From: Rhizobium sp. Q54
GTDB taxonomy: Bacteria > Pseudomonadota > Alphaproteobacteria > Micropepsales > Micropepsaceae
Length of the DNA: 64,000 nt
Assembly: GCA_945882615.1 (NCBI GenBank)
Contig: CAMCWK010000010.1
Coordinates: forward strand, 1 to 64,000
Direction: 5' to 3'
The translations under genes and the position numbers were made by a program. This document shows positions 52,171 to 61,526 of the stretch, in pieces. The notes under the pieces are model-generated. The model saw only the letters and a program-made list of their open reading frames with translations. It was not told the DNA's origin and did not search any database. Within the stretch, counting starts at the first letter, position 1. Each line of letters starts with the position of its first letter.

Positions 52171-53164
52171 GCCGGGCGGCGCCCATCCTGGCCGCCAGCA
52201 GATAGGCCTGGGTCATGGCTTCGGCATTGGCCTTGCCCTGTCCCACAATATCGAACGCCGTGCCATGCGCCGGCGTGGTGATGGGCGCGGGCAACCCGCC
52301 CTGCACCGTGACGCCGCGTTCAAAGCCCATCAGCTTGACCGCAACCTGGCCCTGGTCGTGATACATGGTGACGATGGAATCCAGCATGCCATCGCGCGCT
52401 TTGAGGAAAATGGTGTCGGCGGGAAAAGGTCCCTGGATCGGCAAACCTTCCGCGTTCAGCTCGCGCGCCGCCGGTTCGATAATGTCGATTTCCTCGCGGC
52501 CGCAGGTGCCGCCGTCGCCGCCATGGGGATTGAGCGCCGCCACAGCCACGCGGGGCTCGACAAAGCCCGCGGCCTTCAGTGTTTTGTAGGTCAACCGCGC
52601 CGCCGCCTTGATGCGGTCCTTGGTGACATATTTGGGAATGTCGGCCAGCGGGATATGGCTGGAAATGCGCGAGGTCCACAGCGTGCCTAGCGTGTTGAAC
52701 TCGCAGAAATAGTCCTTCACGCCGAAATAATCGGCGAAGAAGTGCAGCTCGTCCTCGAAATCCATGCCGCCTTTCTTCATCGCCTGCTTGTTGAGCGGCG
52801 CGAAGCAGATGGCGTCGCAATCGCCGCGCCGCACCGCATCCAGACAGGCGGTTAGCGCCAGCCGCGCGCCGCGTCCGGCGGCCGGCGTCAACTGGCCGGC
52901 AGCCACATCGGCCTGTGACACGGTTTCGGTCTGCAGAAACAGCGGGACGCCGTCGCCGCCCCGGACATCCTTCCAATCGTGAATCACCTTGACCGGCGAT
53001 GTCACACCCGCGCTGCGCTGGCCGTCGGCCCAGACCCAGGCATCGCCCACCAGCACGACCTGGGCGACATCTTTTATCTCCGGCCGGGCCAGCAGCTTGG
53101 CCACCAGTTCCGGCCCGATGCCGCAGGCATCGCCGAAGGTCACTGCGACGACGGGCTTTTTCAT
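52163..53164 (-). CDS. PdxA-like 4-phosphate dehydrogenase
   Basis: 333 residues. VVAVTFGDACGIGPELVAKL is the opening, with Ala-Cys where PdxA usually has PAG. Further motifs are FAPLNKQAMKKGG, VALNPHGGDGGTCGREEID and TMYHDQGQVAVKLMGF (metal His/Asp). It resembles PdxA2-type enzymes acting on D-threonate/erythronate 4-phosphates more than the vitamin B6 enzyme, but a B6 role cannot be excluded. It is the last gene of a four-gene operon with a dihaem cytochrome, a Gfo/Idh oxidoreductase and a TIM-barrel isomerase, coupled by ATGA overlap. That setting favours sugar-acid catabolism. Confidence 0.8.
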   Translation of the reverse strand: MKKPVVAVTFGDACGIGPELVAKLLARPEIKDVAQVVLVGDAWVWADGQRSAGVTSPVKVIHDWKDVRGGDGVPLFLQTETVSQADVAAGQLTPAAGRGARLALTACLDAVRRGDCDAICFAPLNKQAMKKGGMDFEDELHFFADYFGVKDYFCEFNTLGTLWTSRISSHIPLADIPKYVTKDRIKAAARLTYKTLKAAGFVEPRVAVAALNPHGGDGGTCGREEIDIIEPAARELNAEGLPIQGPFPADTIFLKARDGMLDSIVTMYHDQGQVAVKLMGFERGVTVQGGLPAPITTPAHGTAFDIVGQGKANAEAMTQAYLLAARMGAARLS

Positions 53165-54111
53165 GGCTTCATTGGCAGGGCAGCGAGATAGGCAGTGATA
53201 GCGATCATGTCTGCTCCGGAAAGTTTCATCGCCGCCGGCTTCATCATCGCCGCCATGGGACTGCGCCGTGCGCCGGTCTGGAAATCATAAAGCTGCCGCG
53301 CCAGATAGCTGGGGGAGCGTCCGGCAATGCCGGGAATGATCCCGCGGCCTTCCAACTTCTCGCCATGGCACATGGTGCAGCGTGCGGCCAGTGCCTGGCC
53401 TTTCGCCACCGCGCCAGCGGGCACATAGGCGATGAAGTGTGCGCGGGGATCGCGCAACTGTTCGCGCTCGACATCGGCCGGGGTTTCGATGATGCGTGCG
53501 CCAATCTGTTCGTACGGCGCGCCTTCCACCGGCAGCCACATGCCGTCCTGACTGCGCAGTTGGGGCACGGCGGCTGTCTCGACCACCTTGATCGGCACGG
53601 TTGGCGGCAGCAACGCATAATAGGCGGCGGTCTCGGCGATCTCCGCCTCGGTCATCGCCTTGGCGTAAAAGATCATCTGCTGGGCGTTGCGCTTGCGCGG
53701 CTCGGAACTGGTGCGCAGGCCCGCTTTCATGTCCCGCATCTGGCGGGCGAGATATTCGGCATTAAGCCCGGCCAGGCCTGCATTCTGCGGCCGACCCTTG
53801 CCATTGGGATAATGGCAGGAGGCGCAGGCAGTAATGGCGCGCTTGGGATCGCCCGTGCTGACCAGCGCGGGCATGGTGGGATGATCGTTCGGATACCAGT
53901 CGGCCGGTGGTTTCAGCCCCGCGCCGCTGATTTGGCTGCGGGTGAACTTTCCTTGAGAGCCCGGCAGGGTGAAGACGGTGCCATCGTCCTTGGGCGCGGT
54001 GGCTGCGTTCTGGGGCGTCGCAATGGCATAGGCCCAGTCCGGATAGCTGGGCGCCTGCGCCCAGGCGGCGCCCGCAATCAAAATCAGGGCAAAGGCCAGA
54101 CGCGCTTTCAT
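53161..54111 (-). CDS. Exported dihaem c-type cytochrome
   Basis: 316 residues. Signal peptide FALILIAGAAWAQ. Two haem motifs, CASCH (near residue 97) and CTMCH (near residue 248), are each followed by class-I cytochrome features (AGLNAEYLARQMRDMKAG; RSPSYLARQLYDFQTG) and MKLSGADMIAITAYLA. The two halves resemble each other, as in the c4 family. A role as electron acceptor for a periplasmic dehydrogenase is likely. It is coupled by 4-base overlaps to both the Gfo/Idh gene upstream and the PdxA-like gene downstream, a curious mix of cytosolic and periplasmic products. Confidence 0.88.
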   Translation of the reverse strand: MKARLAFALILIAGAAWAQAPSYPDWAYAIATPQNAATAPKDDGTVFTLPGSQGKFTRSQISGAGLKPPADWYPNDHPTMPALVSTGDPKRAITACASCHYPNGKGRPQNAGLAGLNAEYLARQMRDMKAGLRTSSEPRKRNAQQMIFYAKAMTEAEIAETAAYYALLPPTVPIKVVETAAVPQLRSQDGMWLPVEGAPYEQIGARIIETPADVEREQLRDPRAHFIAYVPAGAVAKGQALAARCTMCHGEKLEGRGIIPGIAGRSPSYLARQLYDFQTGARRSPMAAMMKPAAMKLSGADMIAITAYLAALPMKP

Positions 54112-55253
54112 GCCGGAACACTGACCCAGGCGCGGCTTTTGTGACTGGCGAGTTCCGCGTCCAGGATTTTCATCTGCCTGAGGCCGTCCGCCATTTGCGG
54201 ATAATCCGCTGTCAGGCTTGGATCGGCGATGGAGGCGTAGAAGCGCCGGAACAGCTGCTTGAAGGTATCGGGATAGCCCTCGGCATGGCCGCCGGGATAG
54301 TCGGCAAAGCCGCGCGCCTTTTCATCCAGCAGGGATGGATCTTTCAGCAGAATTTGATTGGGCGCATCGCGGTGCCCCAGCCACAACTCTTCGGGGCGTT
54401 CCTGGCGCCAGCAGGCGCCGCCTTTGGTGCCGTAAATCTCCATCACCAGCCCGTTCTTGCGCCCCGCCGAAACCTGGCTGGCGGTCATGGTGCCGCGCGC
54501 TTTGCCCATGCGGAACAGGGTGGCGCCGAAATCCTCGGTCACCACTTTGGTGTCCACCGTTTCGCCGGCGCTGCCCAGCTTGCCGGAAAAACTTTCGCCG
54601 CCGCCCTTTGGCTGTTTGCGGGTGGGACAAAAAATCTGCAGGTCGCTGCACACTTCGGTGACTTTCAGGCCGCTGACATGCTCGGCCATGTCGAAGAAAT
54701 GCGAACCGATATCCGCCATCACCCGCGACGGGCCACTGACCTTGGGATCGACGCGCCAGTTCCAGTCGGACTCATACAGCATCCAGTCCTGCGAATAGGT
54801 GCCCTGTACCACCAGGATTTCACCGAACGCGCCGGCTTCACGCATGCTGCGCATCTGCTGCACCATCGGGTAATAACGCAGATTATGGTTCAGCCCGCCG
54901 CGCAGATTTTTGCTTGCCACCAGGTCGGTCAGTTCCTGCGCTTCGGCCACGCTCATCGCCAGCGGCTTTTCGCACAGCACATGCTTGCCGGCGGTCAGCG
55001 CCGCCTTGGTGATTTCGTAATGCGAGGCATTGGGCGTGGCGACATGCACGGCGTCGATGGAAGGATCATTGATCACCTCGCGCCAGTCGCCGGTGGCGTT
55101 GAGCACATTGAACCCGGCGGCTGCGGCTATCGCCTTGTCCCGCGAGGTGGCGGCGATCTCGACCACATCGACACTTTCGACGCGGCGCAGCGCTTCCAGA
55201 TGCACCCGGCCCATGAAGCCGGTGCCGATCACGGCGGTTCGGATGCGGTTCAC
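54108..55253 (-). CDS. Gfo/Idh/MocA-family oxidoreductase
   Basis: 381 residues from a GTG at 55253, one base after the stop of the upstream isomerase gene; an ATG at 55295 would overlap that gene by 41 bases. IRTAVIGTGFMGRVHLEAL is the NAD(P) Rossmann motif, AVHVATPNASHYEITKAAL and HVLCEKPLAMSVAEAQEL include the catalytic EKP Lys, and VMADIGSHFFDMAEH the substrate region. No signal peptide. It oxidises or reduces a sugar or inositol derivative. Partnered with a TIM-barrel isomerase, as in many keto-sugar pathways. Ends overlapping the cytochrome gene. Confidence 0.88.
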   Translation of the reverse strand: MNRIRTAVIGTGFMGRVHLEALRRVESVDVVEIAATSRDKAIAAAAGFNVLNATGDWREVINDPSIDAVHVATPNASHYEITKAALTAGKHVLCEKPLAMSVAEAQELTDLVASKNLRGGLNHNLRYYPMVQQMRSMREAGAFGEILVVQGTYSQDWMLYESDWNWRVDPKVSGPSRVMADIGSHFFDMAEHVSGLKVTEVCSDLQIFCPTRKQPKGGGESFSGKLGSAGETVDTKVVTEDFGATLFRMGKARGTMTASQVSAGRKNGLVMEIYGTKGGACWRQERPEELWLGHRDAPNQILLKDPSLLDEKARGFADYPGGHAEGYPDTFKQLFRRFYASIADPSLTADYPQMADGLRQMKILDAELASHKSRAWVSVPA

Positions 55254-55254
55254 G

Positions 55255-56214
55255 CTATACCCACCAAGCCGCAGCGGGCTTTTCCTTGATGACAAGCTGA
55301 TTGAGCAGCGCCGCCGCCTTGGTCAGGCCCTCATCCGGGGACATCAAACTGTCTTCATGTTCAATGGACATGACCTTGTCATAGCCATACATGCGCAAGG
55401 TCGAGATAAACTCGCTCCACCATTCGGCGCTGTGGCCATAGCCGACGGTGCGGAACATCCAGGAGCGGTCGCGCTCCTTGGTGTAGGACTTGGTGTCCAG
55501 CACGCCGGTCATGTCCATGTTGGCGCTATACATCTGCGTATCCTTGGCGTGCACATAGTGAATGGCATCGCCCAGGATGCGCACCGCCTGGATCGGCTCG
55601 ATGCCCTGCCAGAACAGGTGGCTGGGATCGAGATTGGCGCCCACCGACTTGCCGGCAATATCGCGCAGCCGCAGCATGGTTTCGGGATTGTAGACCACGA
55701 AGCCCGGATGCATTTCGATGGCGATCTTTACGCCATGGTCAGCCGCGAACTTGCCATGTGCCTTCCAGTAGGGCGTCACCACCTCGTTCCACTGCCATTC
55801 CAGGATTTCGAGGAAATCCGGCGGCCAGGGGCAGGTCACCCAGTTGGGGAATTTGGCGCTGGGCGAGTCGCCGGGACAGCCGGAGAAATCCACCACCGTG
55901 TCCACACCCAGTTTTTCCGCCAGCAGGATGGTCTTGCGGCTGACCTCGGCATGTTTTTCAGAAATCGCCTTGTCGGGATGCAGCGGATTGCCGTGGCTGG
56001 ACAATGCCGAAATGGTAAAGCCGGCGTCGGCGATCTTGCTTTTGAAGGTCGCAAGCTCGGCCGGATTGTCCAGCATCGACAGCTTGGCATGGGCGTCGCC
56101 GGGATAATTGCCGGTGCCGAATTCCACCATGTCGATGTTGAGCGACTTCAGCTTTTTCAGCACGGCGTCGAGCGGCAGCCCCGACAGCAGCGGCGTGAAC
56201 ACACCCACTTTCAT
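55255..56214 (-). CDS. Sugar phosphate isomerase/epimerase (AP-endonuclease-2-like TIM barrel)
   Basis: 319 residues from the ATG at 56214 (GGAGG five bases upstream). Xylose-isomerase-like barrel: MKVGVFTPLLSGLPLDAVLK, FTISALSSHGNPLHPDK, VKIAIEMHPGFVVYNPETML (metal Glu), GANLDPSHLFWQGIEP, YVHAKDTQMY, MSIEHEDSLM. The Glu, Asp, His and Glu metal ligands are all recognisable. It probably isomerises or epimerises the product of the Gfo/Idh enzyme next to it. First gene of the operon, with promoter expected in the 74 bases up to the sorbosone-dehydrogenase-like gene end. Confidence 0.88.
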   Translation of the reverse strand: MKVGVFTPLLSGLPLDAVLKKLKSLNIDMVEFGTGNYPGDAHAKLSMLDNPAELATFKSKIADAGFTISALSSHGNPLHPDKAISEKHAEVSRKTILLAEKLGVDTVVDFSGCPGDSPSAKFPNWVTCPWPPDFLEILEWQWNEVVTPYWKAHGKFAADHGVKIAIEMHPGFVVYNPETMLRLRDIAGKSVGANLDPSHLFWQGIEPIQAVRILGDAIHYVHAKDTQMYSANMDMTGVLDTKSYTKERDRSWMFRTVGYGHSAEWWSEFISTLRMYGYDKVMSIEHEDSLMSPDEGLTKAAALLNQLVIKEKPAAAWWV

Positions 56215-56288
56215 ACCATCCTCCAACCGCCCCGGTTTCGGAGCTTATGGCGGGATTTCAGACTATCGGGGCAGGCGGCGCAACCGGC

Positions 56289-57581
<1,293 letters not shown>

Positions 57582-57711
57582 TGAGACATATCCGGTGTGT
57601 GATTTACGAAAGCGCTCCAATAGCAGGCTTGGTTCCGAATTGGGGGCCGAAACTGGAACCTGGAACCCTCCTGCGCGCTATTGTCCCAAGAGAAACCTTA
57701 CAGGAGTGCCC

Positions 57712-57885
57712 ATGTCTCTCTTCAAGAAGAAGGAAGACGATCACGCCGGCAGCGGCATCGACAAGCCGGCCCCCAAAGGCATTGTTGAAAAGGTGGTCGA
57801 AACGGTGAAGTCCGTCGGGCAGGGCGGCGCGCCTGTGCCGCCAGAGCCTGCAACAGCGCCTGCAAAGGCGCCGACCCCGCGCTGA
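57712..57885 (+). CDS. Small unknown protein, 57 residues
   Basis: 57 residues. CAGGAG lies six bases before the ATG, a strong site. The sequence is charged at the N-terminus (MSLFKKKEDDHAG), has a short amphipathic middle (GIVEKVVETVKSVGQGG), and ends in an Ala/Pro-rich tail. No signal peptide or membrane segment. No family recognised. It lies between two divergent/convergent sugar-oxidation genes and 69 bases ahead of the alpha-glucuronidase gene, whose leader forms a hairpin. Confidence 0.55.
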   Translation: MSLFKKKEDDHAGSGIDKPAPKGIVEKVVETVKSVGQGGAPVPPEPATAPAKAPTPR

Positions 57886-57913
57886 TCTTGGTGGCCTGAA
57901 GCCATTCTGCTAC

Positions 57914-57952
57914 GACCTCTCCGGAGCCGCGAAAGCCGCCACCGGGGAGGTC
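57914..57952 (+). promoter_or_regulatory. Hairpin masking the alpha-glucuronidase ribosome binding site
   Basis: An 11-bp stem with one G-U pair (57914-57924 with 57942-57952) and a 17-nt loop. Its right arm contains the GGGGAGG ribosome binding site, two bases before the ATG at 57955. Closed, it would hide that site. No T-run follows, so it is not a terminator. This suggests translational control of the glucuronidase. Confidence 0.5.
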
Positions 57953-57954
57953 TC

Positions 57955-60078
57955 ATGCGTTTGTATGTCTGCGCGCTTGCCGCCGCGATGCTATTCGCCA
58001 CCGCCGCCAAAGCCGAGACCGGTTATGACCTGTGGCTGCGCTACACCCCGGTCGAGGCGCAATACAAGAACCGTTACGCCGTCAGCGCGATCGTCGCCGG
58101 CGCATCTTCGCCCACCCTGGATGCGGCGCGGGACGAGTTGAATCGGGGTCTGGCCGGCATGCTGGGCGCCGCTCCCGCGACAGCCGGGACCGTGACCGGC
58201 GACGGGGCACTGGTGATCGGCACGCCCGCTTCATCGTCCGTCGTGGCGGGACTGAATTTGCCGCTGAACGCGCTGGGCCGCGAAGGCTATCTGATCCGCA
58301 ATGTTGTCATTGGGGGGCGCAAGGCGACCGTGATCGCCGCCAATAGCGATGTCGGCGTGCTGTACGGCGCTTTTGCCTATCTGCGCCTGATCCAGTCGCG
58401 CCAGCCCATCGCCGACACCCTGTCGGCACCCAAAACCAAAATCCGCATCCTCAATCACTGGGACAATCTCGACCGCTCGGTGGAGCGCGGTTATGCCGGC
58501 GCCTCGATCTTCAACTGGCATACGCTGCCCGGCCATATCTCGCCGCGCTATATCGACTATGCCCGCGCCAATGCCTCCATCGGCATCAATGGCATGGTGC
58601 CCAACAACGTCAACGCCAATGCCGCCATCCTGTCGGCCGAATATATCGAAAAGGCGAAGGCCCTGGCTGATGCGCTGCGCCCCTATGGCATCAGGCTTTA
58701 TCTGTCGGTGCGCTGGAGTGCGCCGATGGAAATCAGCAAGCTGAAAACCGCCGATCCGATGGACCCGGCGGTGAAAGCCTGGTGGCAGGCAAAAGCCGCC
58801 GAGATTTACAAGGCGATTCCCGATTTCGGCGGCTTCCTGGTGAAAGCCAATTCCGAAGGCCAGCCGGGCCCGCAGGATTACGGCCGCAACCATGCCGACG
58901 GCGCCAACCTGATCGCCGACGTCATCAAGCCTTATGGCGGCGTGGTGATGTGGCGGGCCTTTGTCTATGCCAACGATCCCAAGCTGGACCGGGCCACGGC
59001 GGCTTACAAGGAATTCGTGCCGCTGGACGGCAGCTTTCGCGACAATGTCGTGGTGCAGGTCAAGAACGGCCCGATCGATTTCATGCCGCGCGAACCCTTC
59101 TCGCCGCTGTTCGCCGCCATGCCCAAGACCTCGCTGATGCTGGAATTGCAGATCACCAAGGAGTATCTCGGCCAGCAGACGCATCTGGTCTATCTGGGCC
59201 CGCTGTTCGAGGAGACTCTGAAGGCCGATACCTATGCGCGCGGGCCCGGCTCGACCATCGCGAAAATCACCGATGGCAGCCTGGACGGCCATGCCACCTC
59301 CGGCGTGGCAGGCGTCGCCAATATCGGCAATGACGCCGACTGGTCCGGCTCCATCTTCAACCAGGCCAACTGGTATGTGTTTGGACGCATGGCCTGGGAT
59401 ACCGAAATTTCCGCCCGCGCGGTTGCCGAGGAATGGACGCGCCAGACCTTCACCGCCGATCCGCAGTTCGTGAATCCGGTGGTCAACATGATGATGGCCT
59501 CGCGTGAGGCGGTGGTGGATTACATGACGCCGCTGGGGCTGCATCACATCATGGCCTATGGCCATCACATGGGGCCGGCGCCCTGGGATGACACCGGGCC
59601 GCGCGAAGACTGGCGGCCGGTCTATTACCACCGCGCCGCCAAGGATGGCGTAGGGGTGGACCGCGTCGCCAGCGGCTATGCCGCGCAATACCGCTCGCCG
59701 CTGAAAGAGCGTTTTTCAAAGGTCGCGGCCACGCCGGAAGAATATCTGCTCTGGTTCCACCGGCTGCCCTGGGACTATCGCGTGAAATCGGGGCGCACCC
59801 TGTGGCAGGAAATGGTGGCGCATTACCGGCGCGGTGTGGACGCCGTGGCAAAAATGCAGTCCGACTGGGCCGCGTTGAAACCCTATGTGGATGATGAACG
59901 CTTCGGGCAGGTCACGTCGTTCCTCGCCATCCAGCACCGCGAAGCGGTGTGGTGGCGCGACGCGTGCCTGGCCTATTTCGCGCAATTCTCCGGCCAGCCC
60001 TTCCCGCCGGATTATGCGCCCAAATATCCGCTCTCTTATTATCAGGCGATGCCGATCTACGCCTCGCCGCCGCCCTGA
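57955..60078 (+). CDS. Exported GH67 alpha-glucuronidase
   Basis: 707 residues with a signal peptide (LYVCALAAAMLFATAAKA). GH67 architecture: an N-terminal alpha/beta domain (residues about 25-140, GALVIGTPASSSVV), then the TIM barrel with RILNHWDNLDRSVERGYAG, GFLVKANSEGQPGPQDYGRN, GVVMWRAFVYAND, LMLELQITKEYLG and the helical C-terminal domain (TPLGLHHIMAYGHHMGPAPW, WWRDACLAYF). GH67 removes 4-O-methyl-glucuronic acid from xylo-oligosaccharides. Acidic residues of the active site are visible in the SEGQPGPQD region. An extracytoplasmic position fits hemicellulose breakdown before uptake. The start has a masked ribosome site, suggesting translational regulation. Confidence 0.92.
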   Translation: MRLYVCALAAAMLFATAAKAETGYDLWLRYTPVEAQYKNRYAVSAIVAGASSPTLDAARDELNRGLAGMLGAAPATAGTVTGDGALVIGTPASSSVVAGLNLPLNALGREGYLIRNVVIGGRKATVIAANSDVGVLYGAFAYLRLIQSRQPIADTLSAPKTKIRILNHWDNLDRSVERGYAGASIFNWHTLPGHISPRYIDYARANASIGINGMVPNNVNANAAILSAEYIEKAKALADALRPYGIRLYLSVRWSAPMEISKLKTADPMDPAVKAWWQAKAAEIYKAIPDFGGFLVKANSEGQPGPQDYGRNHADGANLIADVIKPYGGVVMWRAFVYANDPKLDRATAAYKEFVPLDGSFRDNVVVQVKNGPIDFMPREPFSPLFAAMPKTSLMLELQITKEYLGQQTHLVYLGPLFEETLKADTYARGPGSTIAKITDGSLDGHATSGVAGVANIGNDADWSGSIFNQANWYVFGRMAWDTEISARAVAEEWTRQTFTADPQFVNPVVNMMMASREAVVDYMTPLGLHHIMAYGHHMGPAPWDDTGPREDWRPVYYHRAAKDGVGVDRVASGYAAQYRSPLKERFSKVAATPEEYLLWFHRLPWDYRVKSGRTLWQEMVAHYRRGVDAVAKMQSDWAALKPYVDDERFGQVTSFLAIQHREAVWWRDACLAYFAQFSGQPFPPDYAPKYPLSYYQAMPIYASPPP

Positions 60079-60083
60079 CCCAA

Positions 60084-61373
60084 TTAGGGCGGGGTGAGCT
60101 TGAACAGCTTGCCGCGCTCGGCCAGGGCATAGACCGCGCCGTCGGGAGCGATCTTCACATCGCGCATGCGCAGCTTCTGGTCGGTCAGCATCGGCTCTTC
60201 CGCCACCACCTTGTCGCCCTTGATCTCCAGCCGGTAGATGCCGACACCGCGCAGGCCCGCCACGAACAGGCTGTTTTTCCATTGCGGGAACAGGTCGCCC
60301 TGATAGAAAGCCATCGCGGAGGTGCCGATCACCGGGTCCCAGTAATAGACCGGCTGCTCCATCCCCTTCTTGGCGACACCTTCCCCGATCGGCTCGCCGG
60401 GATAATTGATCCCCCGGGTGATGATGGGCCAGCCGTAATTCTTGCCACGCCCGATGATGTTCACCTCGTCGCCGCCGCGCGGGCCATGTTCGACTTCCCA
60501 TAGCTGCCCGGTTTTCGGGTCAAATGCCAGCCCCTGCGGACTGCGCAGGCCATAGGCCCAGATTTCCGGCAGTGCGCCCTTGGTCTGGAGGAAGGGATTG
60601 TCCTTGGCAGGCGCGCCTTCGGGGGTCAGGTGCACCACCTTGCCCAGGTGATTGTCCAGCTTCTGCGCCAGCTTGGCCATATAGTCCCAATGCCGGTTGG
60701 CATCGCGGTCGCCCATGATCAGGAAGATCGAGCCGTCCTTGCCAAAGACAATGCGGCCGCCCTGTTTGCTGGACCAATTGTTCAGCGGCACCGCCGGTGA
60801 TCCCTTGAAGATCACCTTGACGTCCCGCACCGCATTGCCGTTTTCGTCCAGTGTCGCATAGGCGAGGTTGGTGTTGCTCCAGAAGCCTTTCTCCACAACC
60901 TCGAAGAAGCTGAAATAGATGCGGCGGCTTTTGGCGAAGTCCGGCGCCAGCACGACTTCCAGCAGGCCCAGCTTGTGGCCGGGCGCGGCGATATTCTCCA
61001 AACCGGTCAGCGGCGCCGACAGATTGCCGGAAGGCTCCAGCACCTTCAGCGCACCCGGCAGCTTCTCGCTGACCAGCAACTTGCCACCCGGCAGGAAGGC
61101 GACGCTCCAGCCCGTGCCGAGCTTGTCGGTGACGAGGGTGACCTTGTGCGGCGCCACGCTTTTGAAAGGCGCGCGGGTCTGTTCCTGGAAGGCGGGATTG
61201 TTCTTGGGCGTTTCCGGGGGGCGGGGGTCCCAGTATTCGCCTTCCGCCACCTTGGGTGCGGGATGTTCGCGCGATTCGCCCTCCGGCAGCGGCGCGGTCG
61301 CTATGGTTTGCGCCGCCAGCGGGGCGGGCAGCAGGGCCAGGCAAAGCATTCCGGGCTTCAGCCAATCGTTCAC
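60084..61373 (-). CDS. Soluble PQQ-dependent aldose sugar dehydrogenase (YliI/ASD type)
   Basis: 429 residues from a GTG at 61373 (GGGAGA six bases upstream). Signal peptide PGMLCLALLPAPLAAQT. A linker (residues about 22-75, Pro-rich) is followed by a six-bladed propeller of the soluble glucose dehydrogenase family: GTGWSVAFLPGGKLLVSEK, GHKLGLLEVVLAPDFAKSRR, GGRIVFGKDGSIFLIMGDRD, AYGLRSPQGLAFDPKTGQLW, EVEHGPRGGDEVNIIGRGKN, YGWPIITRG. PQQ-binding His, Arg and Glu positions appear present. It oxidises aldoses in the periplasm. Convergent with the alpha-glucuronidase gene, 5 bases apart. Confidence 0.88.
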   Translation of the reverse strand: MNDWLKPGMLCLALLPAPLAAQTIATAPLPEGESREHPAPKVAEGEYWDPRPPETPKNNPAFQEQTRAPFKSVAPHKVTLVTDKLGTGWSVAFLPGGKLLVSEKLPGALKVLEPSGNLSAPLTGLENIAAPGHKLGLLEVVLAPDFAKSRRIYFSFFEVVEKGFWSNTNLAYATLDENGNAVRDVKVIFKGSPAVPLNNWSSKQGGRIVFGKDGSIFLIMGDRDANRHWDYMAKLAQKLDNHLGKVVHLTPEGAPAKDNPFLQTKGALPEIWAYGLRSPQGLAFDPKTGQLWEVEHGPRGGDEVNIIGRGKNYGWPIITRGINYPGEPIGEGVAKKGMEQPVYYWDPVIGTSAMAFYQGDLFPQWKNSLFVAGLRGVGIYRLEIKGDKVVAEEPMLTDQKLRMRDVKIAPDGAVYALAERGKLFKLTPP

Positions 61374-61452
61374 GCGCGTCTCCCGTTATTTTGGCGGCAG
61401 TTTAGCCGGCGTCTGGCGGTGCGCCTAGCCGGTTTGGGGGTGACGCCGCCGC

Positions 61453-61462
61453 TTGTATACAT
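61453..61462. promoter_or_regulatory. TGTATACA palindrome, candidate GntR-type operator
   Basis: TTGTATACAT at 61453-61462 contains the perfect 8-bp palindrome TGTATACA, in the divergent region between the PQQ sugar dehydrogenase (start 61373) and the symporter (start 61527). Its centre is about 69 bases before the symporter start. The core resembles operators of GntR-family hexuronate regulators; no regulator is encoded in the window. Confidence 0.3.
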
Positions 61463-61526
61463 CTAGACTTGGCCCCGGGCCGGATAACAAAAGCCGAAAA
61501 GGCATTGCTGGGCAGGGGATACGGGC

